25,396 nucleotides of DNA. Origin: UKL13-2 sp031414695. GTDB taxonomy: Bacteria; Pseudomonadota; Gammaproteobacteria; Burkholderiales; Usitatibacteraceae. The stretch lies in assembly GCA_031414695.1 (NCBI GenBank), contig JANNWG010000048.1, positions 1-25,396 on the forward strand, given 5' to 3'. The translations under genes were made by a program, and so were the position numbers. This document shows, in pieces, positions 14,499-21,782 of the stretch. Under the pieces are notes generated by a model. That model did no database searches. It worked only from the letters and a program-made list of their open reading frames with translations, and was not told the DNA's origin. Numbering within the stretch: position 1 is the first letter of the stretch; each line of letters starts with the position of its first letter.

Positions 14499-15781
14499 AA
14501 TGGCACTTACTTAGTCCTAACCGGATGCCCAGATTTACGTATTTTAGCTCTGGCGACGTCACGTGGCACACTCAGAAATGTATAGGGTTTTGGTCGTCGT
14601 TTTACCGCTCTAGGTTCAACACGGTCGGCGCGATTACCCACACGCTGCTGTGCAATTAGCGCCAACAATTGTGTTGTGTCAGCGTCACTAAATCCCTCAC
14701 TACTGCAAGTCAGCATAGCCATGCATAGCTGTACCGCATGCTTAAAGCTAATCTGACGCGGCAGGCAATTGGCATAACACGCCGCCTCAGCCATCATCAT
14801 GCGAATCAAGTTATAGGCTAACAAATACACCCAAATTTCTTTAATAATCATCGCCGGACTCACACAGCTCAAATGCGCCATTCCCAGTGTGGTCTTGATG
14901 TTGCGTATATCTAGCTCAACATGCCAGCGGTTACGATAAAGCGATTTCAGCTCAGCCTTAGCCGTTTGTTTATGACACAAGAGCGTAGTGACCAATGTTT
15001 TGCCGCCCACACGACACTCTCGAACGGTCAGTGTATTAGGTGCTTGCTCATAGACGTCTTGGTGCATCCAATATGGTTTCTTAATGGGCTTTTGAAATAC
15101 GATCAAATGATCCCGTGCACCGAGCTTTTTGCCACAACGAAAGTCAGTCATGCGTTGACGCGAACCGTGCTGCTCAAATACGCCATCAATACCACGTGCC
15201 AGCAAAGTACAAAGTAAGAAGTAAGTTGCATAGAAAGCATCGCCGACCAAGACATCGCCACTGTTGAGTGTATCGAGCATCGCACGCAACATGGATTGCT
15301 CGTCGTGCCCTTTGCCTTGATAGGGGCAAATGGTGGCTAATCATGGTTTCAGGCAAACGCTTACGTGCACGGCAATACGCACCGGTGTAGGTGCTGCACG
15401 GACGCATACGCGCGACGTGGCGTTTGATGGCGGCGCTGTCTACGGCTTGTTGGCAGGATCGATCTTGATTGAGTGCTTGGGCGCAAAACATGGATAGCGT
15501 TTCTGTCGGTGGAAACAATCGCTCTCGGTGCCGAGGCAGTAAGGACTCAACTTGTTCGAATAGTGGCGCGCTGGTGAGTAGATTGAAAAAGCCACAGGCA
15601 TCGGTGTTCGTGGCGAGTCGCTGAACATGGCGTTGCTGGGCGCAGGCATTTCGATTAGCATTCATCTTGGTCGGCTCCTCGATTGGTGGGTGTTGTCTGG
15701 AAACGTCACCTTACCATTCGATGTGTGCCGACTGTTTTTTTTATTTGTAATCAGTTACTTAGGGCTTAAGTAAGTGCCATT
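14499..15781 (-). mobile_element. IS4-family insertion sequence, internally deleted
   Basis: Bounded by a perfect 15-base terminal inverted repeat, AATGGCACTTACTTA, at 14499-14513 and 15767-15781. It holds one minus-strand transposase gene with a central deletion. The stop codon of the transposase lies inside the left repeat. No target duplication is visible next to the repeats, so flanking rearrangement is likely. Confidence 0.85.
14507..15665 (-). pseudogene. IS4-family transposase with internal deletion and frameshift
   Basis: The N-terminal part (15665 to about 15335) reads MNANRNACAQQRHVQ, later FFNLLTSAPLFEQVESLLP and ARKRLPETMIS. The C-terminal part (from about 15325 to 14507) resumes in another frame as YQGKGHDEQSMLRAMLDTLN and includes GDVLVGDAFYAT, which supplies the second catalytic Asp, and LYRNRWHVELDIRNIKTTLGM, the Y-R-E-K signature of IS4 transposases with the catalytic Glu. 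The central segment with the first catalytic Asp (DGTT-type motif) is missing, so the protein cannot be active. The ends remain intact, so it could be moved by an intact relative elsewhere. Confidence 0.9.
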
Positions 15782-15782
15782 C

Positions 15783-15799
15783 GTGTCTGACCCCATTTT
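15783..15799 (+). repeat. GTGTCTGACCCCATTTT border repeat, copy 1
   Basis: Identical 17 bases recur at 17703-17719. Each copy lies 12-24 bases past the stop of a minus-strand putative immunity gene. A related GACCCCTTTAATTTTCATC follows at 15811-15829. Confidence 0.8.
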
Positions 15800-15823
15800 T
15801 GCAATGGTAGACCCCTTTAATTT

Positions 15824-16357
15824 TCATCGGGTCAAATTACGTTCAATGATCTCTAAAGCCTGTGCCGCGCGAATGGAGCGAGCAAATTCCAAAGCATTCT
15901 CTCCATAGGAGTTCTTTGTATTCACATCAGCCCCAGCCTCAAGAAATTTCTGCACCAAGGTATTCTTTCTTTCGTAGATAGCCCAGTGCAGGGCGGGCTG
16001 GCCGTTCTGAGCCTCAATCTCAAGACTTGCGCCAGCCTTCAAAAGTTCTTCGACATTGCTAATCGAGGAGATTCCATACAAGGAATCAGCTGAAATCGCC
16101 ACCCCAAGAGGCGAGCAACCTGAGTTGTCACATCGGTTGGCGTTTGCCCCAGCCGCAATCGCATGCCGCATTGCCGAAGTAGACCCCGGGTAAGCAGCCA
16201 AAATATGCAGAACCGTAGTGCCATGCGGATCACTGCAGCCGACCTGTCCCACATTCTGCTGAATTAACTCACCAAGTGAGTCCCAGCTACCCGAGTCAGC
16301 AAGCGCGGCAGTCGCCTTCAGATAACTCTCACAGTCTAGAAATTGCTCGCTCATCAT
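15824..16357 (-). CDS. Ankyrin-repeat protein, putative immunity protein
   Basis: About 177 residues from the ATG at 16357 (or ATG 16354 one codon on). A longer frame upstream overlaps the RHS tip in another register and is not convincing. It opens MMSEQFLDCESYLKATAALA and then has three to four ankyrin repeats: DPHGTTVLHILAAYPG, DNSGCSPLGVAISAD, NGQPALHWAIYERKNTLVQK, FLEAGADVNTKNSYGENALEFA. The start overlaps the stop of the RHS tip by the ATGATG junction, so it is translationally coupled to it. Position right after an RHS C-terminal domain is the usual place for an immunity gene, and ankyrin-type immunity proteins are known in polymorphic toxin systems. Function is inferred from this context. 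Confidence 0.75.
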   Translation of the reverse strand: MMSEQFLDCESYLKATAALADSGSWDSLGELIQQNVGQVGCSDPHGTTVLHILAAYPGSTSAMRHAIAAGANANRCDNSGCSPLGVAISADSLYGISSISNVEELLKAGASLEIEAQNGQPALHWAIYERKNTLVQKFLEAGADVNTKNSYGENALEFARSIRAAQALEIIERNLTR

Positions 16358-16860
16358 CCTGCACTCGAAGAGCACGCGCTCCCCATCATTGCCATGCACT
16401 TGGAGAATTTTTCCTGGGCCTTGCGAATCTCCGTCTCGTGATTCTCGCCAGTACTTCCGCTGTCGCTTTTCTTGCAGATTGTGCGTACTGCCTGTCGAAG
16501 AAACACACAACCTTCAGCAGCAGCGGCCTTGAATCCTACGGTCGCGCACCCGTCACACGTTTGGCAGCCGGGAACATTGCAAAGTGGTTTATACAGCTTG
16601 TATCCCAAGACGCAGAATCGCTTTTGACATCCAGCAGGATTTCGCATGCAGTCATAAATCTGGCTACAAATGCGGGGGTACCGAGCGCAAAAAGCTACCG
16701 GAGCAAGAATAATCGGTGCTTCACCAGTTGGGTCAATCTGAGTGAGCGGACTGTTTTCTACATAAGCATAGGTGTTGATGCCACCATCTAGCCCGATCGG
16801 ATCGCTCTGCACATACCTCCCCGTCGCCGGATCGTAATCCCTGAAGTAGTTGTAGTAACA
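16354..16860 (-). pseudogene. RHS C-terminal tip (core end plus Cys-rich toxin-like domain)
   Basis: The frame is open from the repeat at 16860 and reads YYNYFRDYDPATGRYVQSD, PIGLDGGINTYAYVENSPL and DPTGE, the hallmark end of an RHS repeat core. After it comes a unique domain of about 120 residues with 13 cysteines (for instance CARYPRICSQIYDCMRNPAGC is within residues 1-35 of it), ending SSSAG at a TGA. That variable tip is where RHS proteins carry their toxin. The remaining RHS body is absent: a stop lies in the flanking repeat directly upstream, so no start can be assigned. It is an orphan tip, not an expressible full toxin. The toxin activity is unknown. Confidence 0.85.
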
Positions 16861-17674
16861 TCAAAGGGGTCAGCGTCATTTATTTTCACGATACTCTCAT
16901 CATAAAAGTCTTCCTTGTCCTGGCAACTTTACTTCACTGCCCAGCCTCTCCACAATCGGTCTGCCTCTTGGCTTAGCTTCACGCCGCTCACCCAAGCGCT
17001 TTTCAATCTGATTATAAAACTTGGTGTTACCCAATGGCTGATTTTGATTCAACGCGAGACGTATGTCGTCGATGGCGGTAGCGTCAAGGGCGGAACGAAA
17101 CAAAGCACGGTAGGCGACCTGACGTGATTTGTCTGTTTTATCTATCGCCATGTACAGCGGATGCGGTGTGATGCGGCTATCCGCTTGCCCTAGTGCGTTG
17201 TGTCGATAGCTCGTCCAGCGATAGTGTGCAGGGTCTTCTACCATGGCAGCACGCACGGGGTTTAATTCAATGTAGCGTTGGCAGGTGAGCAAATAGGTAT
17301 CGGCTTGCACCACGGATGATTTGTAACGGCTATCCCACAGTGTGCCAGTACGGCCGTAGGTGCGGTTGATGTATTGCACATAGCGTCGGCCAAGTGACAT
17401 GATGAGCCGGGGTACGGCGGCGGCGCGCTTGGGGGTGAGTAGCAAATGCACATGATTGGTCATCAGCGCATAGGCGTGAAGTTGGCACTCCGTCTCACCT
17501 AGCGCTTCTCCCAGCCAATGTAAGTAGCTTTGGTAGTCTTGTTCACCAAAGAAGCAGGCTTCACGATTGTGACCTCGCTGAACAATGTGCAGCGGGACAC
17601 GGTCTAGTTGGATGCGGGGGCGGCGGGGCATGTCTGGATATTAGCAGAAAACAATTGACACTGACCCCTTTGAT
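16860..17674 (-). mobile_element. Y1/HUH transposase element with 19-base inverted ends
   Basis: Left end ATCAAAGGGGTCAGCGTCA (16860-16878) and right end TGACACTGACCCCTTTGAT (17656-17674) are inverted copies differing at one base. They enclose only the transposase gene, with 21 and 24 bases to spare. A further solo copy lies at 18299-18317 and a partial one at 14480-14497. RAYT-type elements are known to be flanked by inverted REP sequences, but these repeats are simpler than classical REPs. Confidence 0.75.
16900..17631 (-). CDS. REP-associated tyrosine transposase-like (Y1_Tnp) protein
   Basis: A 243-residue single-strand DNA transposase of the Y1 family. The HUH metal motif is His60-Val-His62 in LMTNHVHLLLTP. 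The candidate nucleophile tyrosine is Tyr84 or Tyr87 in GRRYVQYINRTYGRTGTLW. Family segments are complete: RPRIQLDRVPLHIVQRGHNR at the N-terminus, CQRYIELNPVRAAMV and YRWTSYRHNALG. The C-terminal extension rich in Arg and Gly (ERREAKPRGRPIVERLG) resembles the tail used to recognise DNA in RAYTs. It appears intact and is the only complete transposase in the window. A 5' fragment of a sister copy lies at 14321-14461. Confidence 0.9.
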   Translation of the reverse strand: MPRRPRIQLDRVPLHIVQRGHNREACFFGEQDYQSYLHWLGEALGETECQLHAYALMTNHVHLLLTPKRAAAVPRLIMSLGRRYVQYINRTYGRTGTLWDSRYKSSVVQADTYLLTCQRYIELNPVRAAMVEDPAHYRWTSYRHNALGQADSRITPHPLYMAIDKTDKSRQVAYRALFRSALDATAIDDIRLALNQNQPLGNTKFYNQIEKRLGERREAKPRGRPIVERLGSEVKLPGQGRLL

Positions 17675-17702
17675 TTCTATTTATCTTAACCGAGTGGCAT
17701 GA

Positions 17703-17719
17703 GTGTCTGACCCCATTTT
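17703..17719 (+). repeat. GTGTCTGACCCCATTTT border repeat, copy 2
   Basis: Identical to 15783-15799. Similarity extends a few bases outward (GTGGCATGA here, GTGCCATTC there). Confidence 0.8.
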
Positions 17720-17731
17720 CATTTCTGCATT

Positions 17732-18067
17732 TCAGGCGAACACCCGGCCGGTTTTGCTTTTGAACCACTCAGCGTATTCAGCCCTAAGCTCGTAGAAGAG
17801 CTTTAGATCAGACGTGTTCTTGATTGCGTCGGCAAGCAAATCATGGTCACCTTGGTAGTATTTTTTTTCAACGAGAAACCATGTCCAAGATAACTCGTGT
17901 GGAAAAGTTTCGCCATACTTTGTGATGTAACTGAGTGCATCAATATTGTGCAAGGTCGTGTTTAACGCACTTATTTTTCCCAGCATGAAAGGGCTTTTGT
18001 TCAAAACATCGTAAAAGCCCTTGAGGTAGTCTTCAATTGCAGCAAGCTTTGTATCGCTCGATATCAT
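17732..18067 (-). CDS. Putative immunity protein, unknown family
   Basis: A 111-residue, mostly helical, acidic protein opening MISSDTKLAAIEDYLKGFYD and containing HELSWTWFLVEKKYYQGDHD and LFYELRAEYAEWFKSKTG. I do not recognise a family. Its ATG is three bases after the stop of a degraded toxin tip, the same arrangement as the ankyrin gene and RHS tip at 16354, so an immunity role is the best guess. Retention of an intact frame beside a broken toxin would fit an orphan immunity gene that still protects against siblings or neighbours. Confidence 0.6.
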   Translation of the reverse strand: MISSDTKLAAIEDYLKGFYDVLNKSPFMLGKISALNTTLHNIDALSYITKYGETFPHELSWTWFLVEKKYYQGDHDLLADAIKNTSDLKLFYELRAEYAEWFKSKTGRVFA

Positions 18068-18070
18068 CTG

Positions 18071-18290
18071 CTAGTTCCCCGTAAATGGTTTGATGGCATA
18101 TGAAGTGGGGCCGTTGTTTATCTGGTTCAGTATCGTGATGTATTGCGAGTACGCCATGCCTGCGCGCCCGTCGATGCGTCGTACACCATGTCACCAACGC
18201 GGACAAAGACGTGGTTGGTAGGCGCATATGACCCCGTCTCGCCAATACGAATAAAATTTACTCTGACACCAACTGGTTCGACTCGAAATC
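18071..18290 (-). pseudogene. C-terminal remnant of a polymorphic toxin tip, frameshifted
   Basis: Minus-strand frame from the repeat at about 18290 reads FRVEPVGVRVNFIRIGETG, then SYAPTNHVFVRVGDMVYDAS and TGAQ. Near 18158-18163 the frame changes; restoring one base gives continuation as GMAYSQYITILNQINNGPTS and YAIKPFTGN, then TAG at 18071. The continuity on both sides supports a single-base deletion. The NHVFVRVGDMVYDAS segment, with His and Asp on adjacent strands, recalls papain-like cysteine-fold domains of toxin tips, but the Cys-bearing part is missing, so that is only a suggestion. The upstream part is cut off exactly at the GGGGTCAG repeat. Confidence 0.65.
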
Positions 18291-18298
18291 AAAGGGAA

Positions 18299-18317
18299 AT
18301 CAAAGGGGTCAGCGACG
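18299..18317 (+). repeat. Solo copy of the Y1-element end repeat
   Basis: ATCAAAGGGGTCAGCGACG, matching the ends of the Y1 element at 16860 and 17674, followed by ATTATTTTCA as at 16860. Just before it GAAATCAAAGGG is duplicated (18285-18296 and 18296-18307). It truncates the toxin-tip remnant. Confidence 0.75.
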
Positions 18318-18651
18318 ATTATTTTCATAACTTGGCAGATTCAATTTTGAACTGAGACAGTTGATTATTTGAAGAATAACTTAATGGTGCTTTGTAACCC
18401 TTAGATTTTCGCGGCTTCATTACAAGTGACTTCATGTTTAATTTCACCGACTAAAAATTGGACACGGATTTATCGCAAGCGTTGGACTACAACCGTTTGT
18501 TTACACAATAAATACATGAGCACTGCATGGACATTGAAAATCAAATCTCCTTTATTGACGGCAACTTTCAAGCATTTATGTTCCAAAACACCCGCAAATG
18601 TTATATGTTAGATCGCCTGCAATACATACCCACTCAAGCAACGCTTTTAAT
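18318..18651. other. Intergenic region, no gene supported
   Basis: About 330 AT-rich bases between the repeat and the cphA stop. Small frames occur, including a 32-codon minus-strand one near 18348-18420, but none has family features I recognise. A 45-base segment at 18566-18612 resembles one at 22675-22717. Confidence 0.45.
18566..18612 (+). repeat. Short imperfect repeat downstream of cphA
   Basis: CAAGCATTTATGTTCCAAAA followed by CCCGCAAATGTTA resembles CAAGCATTTATGCTCAAAAA and CCCGCCAATATTA at 22679-22716. Both lie in gaps around the cyanophycin genes. A genome-wide repeat family is likely, but only two copies are visible here. Confidence 0.45.
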
Positions 18652-21462
18652 TCAATCATCCGACTCGCGCTGAAACCTCACCCCGCGTTCATCGACTATC
18701 GCGCCACTTGCCAATAGCGCTGCTGACTCACCCGCATCGTCCATCGCGTTCATGGGTTTTGAGTCCACCGTTGCTTGCGGCTTTGCTACCTTTACCGCTG
18801 CACCTTCGGCTTTGAATTTAATCACCTGCTTCCATGAGCGTGTGAGCGCATCGGCGAAGATCAGTAGCAAATCGCCCTGCTGGCCTAGGCTGAGTGCGCG
18901 ATCAATAGCGCGTTGCTCGTCAGGGATGATTTCAATTTGCGTCTCTGCCACGCCTTTTGCGCGCAGCACCTTTGCGAGCATATTGGGAATTTCGTCACCG
19001 TCACGGCCACGCAGGCCGTCGTCACGTCGGCAAATGTAATGGTCAAATTTGCCTGCGGCGGTTTCAGCTATCGCCACAATGTCTTCATCGCGTCTATCGC
19101 CTGGGGCGGAGAGTACGATGATGCGTCGCCCTACTACGTCTAGGCGCAACGCCAAATCACACATGGCCGCGACTGCGTGTGCGTTGTGGCCGTAGTCGAA
19201 GATAACCTTAAACGGATGTTCGTCATACACATTCATGCGGCCAGGCGCTTGGAAAAATGTGGTGTCGAAGGTGCGTAAGCCCGTGCGAATCGCATCTAAT
19301 TTAATGCCGAGTGAAAAGGCAATGGCGGCGGCAAACATTGCGTTTTGCACGTTATGCATCGCACGGCCTTCGAGTGTGGCGGGAATCAAATGTGTCCACA
19401 TTAGCGGAATATGCGCGCCTTTGTCATAGAGCGTAATCATCTGGCCATTCACGCCATCCTCAAGCGCGCAGGCTCTGCCGCCCGCTCTCACATGCTCACG
19501 CACCAGCGGATGCGTTTGGTTCGTGGTGACGTAACAGATGTGTTTGGCCTCCGTGTAGGCTGACATTTTGAAGACATTACTATCGTCCGCATTCAGCACC
19601 GCACAATCACGCGCGACTTCGACGACGATTCGTTTGACTTCGGCTAATTGCTCGAGCGTATCAATACCCTTCATGCCTAGATGATCTGATTGCACGTTCA
19701 ACACCGCACCCACATTAACCCACGGCACGCCCATGCCTGCGCGCAGTAGCCCACCTCGCGCGATCTCTAATACCGCCATATCAATTTGCGGATCAGACAA
19801 CACCATGCGCGTGGCAATGGGGCCGGTCATATCGCCCTCTACCGTGCGTTGTCCGTCAATATAAACGCCATCGGTAGTGGTAAGCCCCGGCGTGTAGCCC
19901 GCCATTTTAGTGATGTGCGCCAACATGCGTGACGTGGTGGTCTTGCCATTAGTACCCGTGATACAGGCAATCGGCACGCGGCTTGGCACACCTGTAGGAA
20001 AAAGCATATCTACAACTGGTGCGGCGACATCGCGTGGCGTGCCCTCTGATGGCGCCACGTGCATGCGAAACCCTGGTGCGGCGTTAACTTCACAAATACC
20101 ACCGCCGTGGGTTTTATAACTCTCCGCGATATTGGTGGATAAAAAATCTACCCCGCCTACATCCAAGCCTACTGCGCGGATAGAGCGGACTGCCATATCA
20201 CGATTATCGGGATGGATGATGTCGGTCACATCCGTTGCCGTGCCACCAGTGGATAGATTTGCGGTAGAACGTAGATAAATAATCTTGCCCGTCGCAGGAA
20301 TCGACTCAGCCGTTACATGTTCACGTGCCATCATCATCACAGCTTGGGCATCTAGCTCGATACGGGTTAATACTTTTTCATGACCCACACCGCGACGTGG
20401 GTCGCTATTCACCACATCGACAAGTTGTTTGATCGTATGCACGCCATCACCCACCACATGCCCCGGCGTTCGTTTGGTGGCTGCGACTAATTCGCCATTG
20501 ACCACCAGCAAGCGATGATCGTCACCTGAGACAAATGATTCCACAATGACCGAACGCGAATGCTCCTGTGCGCTAGCAAAGCCTGCGCGCACTTCGTCTT
20601 CAGTTTGTAGATGAATCGAAATGCCACGCCCGTGATTACCGTTGTAAGGTTTGGTTACTACCGGATACCCCATGCGTTTAGCCGCACGCGCCGCCGCATC
20701 TGCTGACTGCACCAATGTTTGCTTAGGCACGGGCAAACCTAAATTCGCCAAGATTTTATTCGTCTCTTCTTTATCAGAGGCAAGCTCGACCGCAATGTGA
20801 CTAGTGCGCCCCGTAATGGTGGCCTGTATGCGCTGCTGAAATTTACCGTAGCCTAGCTGCACAAGTGATTGCTCATTCAAACGCAGCCACGGAATATCGC
20901 GCATTTCCGCTGCATGCACAATAGAGGCCGTCGATGGTCCCAAGGCGCGGCGCTGCGAAAACCGAATGTACTCGTCACGTGCCGTTGGCCAATCCCAATC
21001 GTCTGGCACGGTACCCACATCATATAGTTTTTGCTGTAAATCTTTAGGCAGTAATGCACAAAGGAGTTTTAACGCGAGATCACCCGCTTCAATACCTTCG
21101 TCGCGTTGCGCGTATTCATAAACCACGGTGTACACGCCAGGGCGGCCTGCGCTACGGGTTTTGCCGAAGGTCACATCTTCGCCCGCGACGTTTTGTAACT
21201 CAATCGCCACATGCTCCAATACGTGACCAAGCCACGTGCCTTCATCTTCACGCATTCGACGAATAAAACCGCCAGGCTCGCCATAAGAACAGCCATGCTC
21301 CGCTAAGTTTGGCAGCGCAGTGACGAGAGCATCAATGTAGGCATTACCCAATTTGGCCGTCGGCCAGTTTTCAAGCTCGCCTAAATCCAGCTCAAATTTG
21401 ATAACCGGAAAATGGGCATAAATGGAGGGGCCAACATAGACGGAACGATCTAGGATGCGCAT
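18652..21462 (-). CDS. cphA: Cyanophycin synthetase
   Basis: Builds cyanophycin, the poly-Asp backbone with Arg side chains, using ATP without ribosomes. The 936-residue protein has the expected parts: N-terminal domain (1-160), ATP-grasp domain (about 220-470) with VTKPYNGNHGRGISIH at 269-284 and ICEVNAAPGFRMH at 456-468, and Mur-ligase-like domain with P-loop ITGTNGKTTTSRM at 501-513, then DYGHNAHAVAAMCDL and ALTRSWKQVIKFK. A tail of about 50 residues exceeds the usual length. The N-terminus (MRILDRSVYVGPSIYAHFPV) resembles the second synthetase type that many betaproteobacteria carry beside a canonical CphA; only one copy is in this window. Start is supported by AAGGAAAAAAAC just upstream. 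Cyanophycinase lies upstream on the same strand, separated by 320 bases with a MITE-like repeat. Confidence 0.92.
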   Translation of the reverse strand: MRILDRSVYVGPSIYAHFPVIKFELDLGELENWPTAKLGNAYIDALVTALPNLAEHGCSYGEPGGFIRRMREDEGTWLGHVLEHVAIELQNVAGEDVTFGKTRSAGRPGVYTVVYEYAQRDEGIEAGDLALKLLCALLPKDLQQKLYDVGTVPDDWDWPTARDEYIRFSQRRALGPSTASIVHAAEMRDIPWLRLNEQSLVQLGYGKFQQRIQATITGRTSHIAVELASDKEETNKILANLGLPVPKQTLVQSADAAARAAKRMGYPVVTKPYNGNHGRGISIHLQTEDEVRAGFASAQEHSRSVIVESFVSGDDHRLLVVNGELVAATKRTPGHVVGDGVHTIKQLVDVVNSDPRRGVGHEKVLTRIELDAQAVMMMAREHVTAESIPATGKIIYLRSTANLSTGGTATDVTDIIHPDNRDMAVRSIRAVGLDVGGVDFLSTNIAESYKTHGGGICEVNAAPGFRMHVAPSEGTPRDVAAPVVDMLFPTGVPSRVPIACITGTNGKTTTSRMLAHITKMAGYTPGLTTTDGVYIDGQRTVEGDMTGPIATRMVLSDPQIDMAVLEIARGGLLRAGMGVPWVNVGAVLNVQSDHLGMKGIDTLEQLAEVKRIVVEVARDCAVLNADDSNVFKMSAYTEAKHICYVTTNQTHPLVREHVRAGGRACALEDGVNGQMITLYDKGAHIPLMWTHLIPATLEGRAMHNVQNAMFAAAIAFSLGIKLDAIRTGLRTFDTTFFQAPGRMNVYDEHPFKVIFDYGHNAHAVAAMCDLALRLDVVGRRIIVLSAPGDRRDEDIVAIAETAAGKFDHYICRRDDGLRGRDGDEIPNMLAKVLRAKGVAETQIEIIPDEQRAIDRALSLGQQGDLLLIFADALTRSWKQVIKFKAEGAAVKVAKPQATVDSKPMNAMDDAGESAALLASGAIVDERGVRFQRESDD

Positions 21463-21529
21463 TTTGTTTTTTTCCTTAATTGCGATGTGAGGGCGTACGG
21501 AAAATGCAGCTACAGTTGAACGATTTCAA

Positions 21530-21719
21530 ATCCCACCCAACCTCCCTTTTCTAAAGGGAGGAGCCGTGCTGAAGTGGTGAGTAAGATTGGCGCAAATAAT
21601 TCACAACCGTGCACTAAAAACCTTAATTAAATCTTAGCTTTACATCACAACCACTACACCGCTCCTCCCTTTGAAAAAGCCTGTCCTGAGCTTGCCGAAG
21701 GGGGGAGGTTGGGAGGGAT
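21530..21719. repeat. MITE-like inverted repeat element
   Basis: Left arm (21530-21576) and right arm (21650-21719) are inverted copies: ATCCCACCCAACCTCCC against ATCCCTCCCAACCTCCC, and AAAGGGAGGAGC with following GTG...GTGGT on both. About 75 AT-rich bases separate the arms. The right arm carries an extra GCCTGTCCTGAGCTTGCCGA, a close match to a repeat motif widespread in bacterial genomes. No coding capacity. Confidence 0.8.
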
Positions 21720-21782
21720 TGCGTTCAATAACATAGCATCTTCATTTCATGCATCAACTAATGACCACAAACAAAAATAACC

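Noticed and set aside
16358..16510. N-terminal extension of the ankyrin protein
   Set aside because: It is the RHS tip read in another frame; the ATG at 16357 coupled to the tip stop is the sensible start.
16860..17674. Y1 element as a simple insertion splitting one rhs gene
   Set aside because: Sequence on the other side of the element (17675-17731) shows no RHS homology, so the two sides do not rejoin into one gene.
18033..18245. 70-codon minus-strand frame MARRGHMRLPTTSL...
   Set aside because: It is an out-of-register reading of the toxin-tip remnant and runs into the immunity gene; the other two registers carry the protein-like segments.
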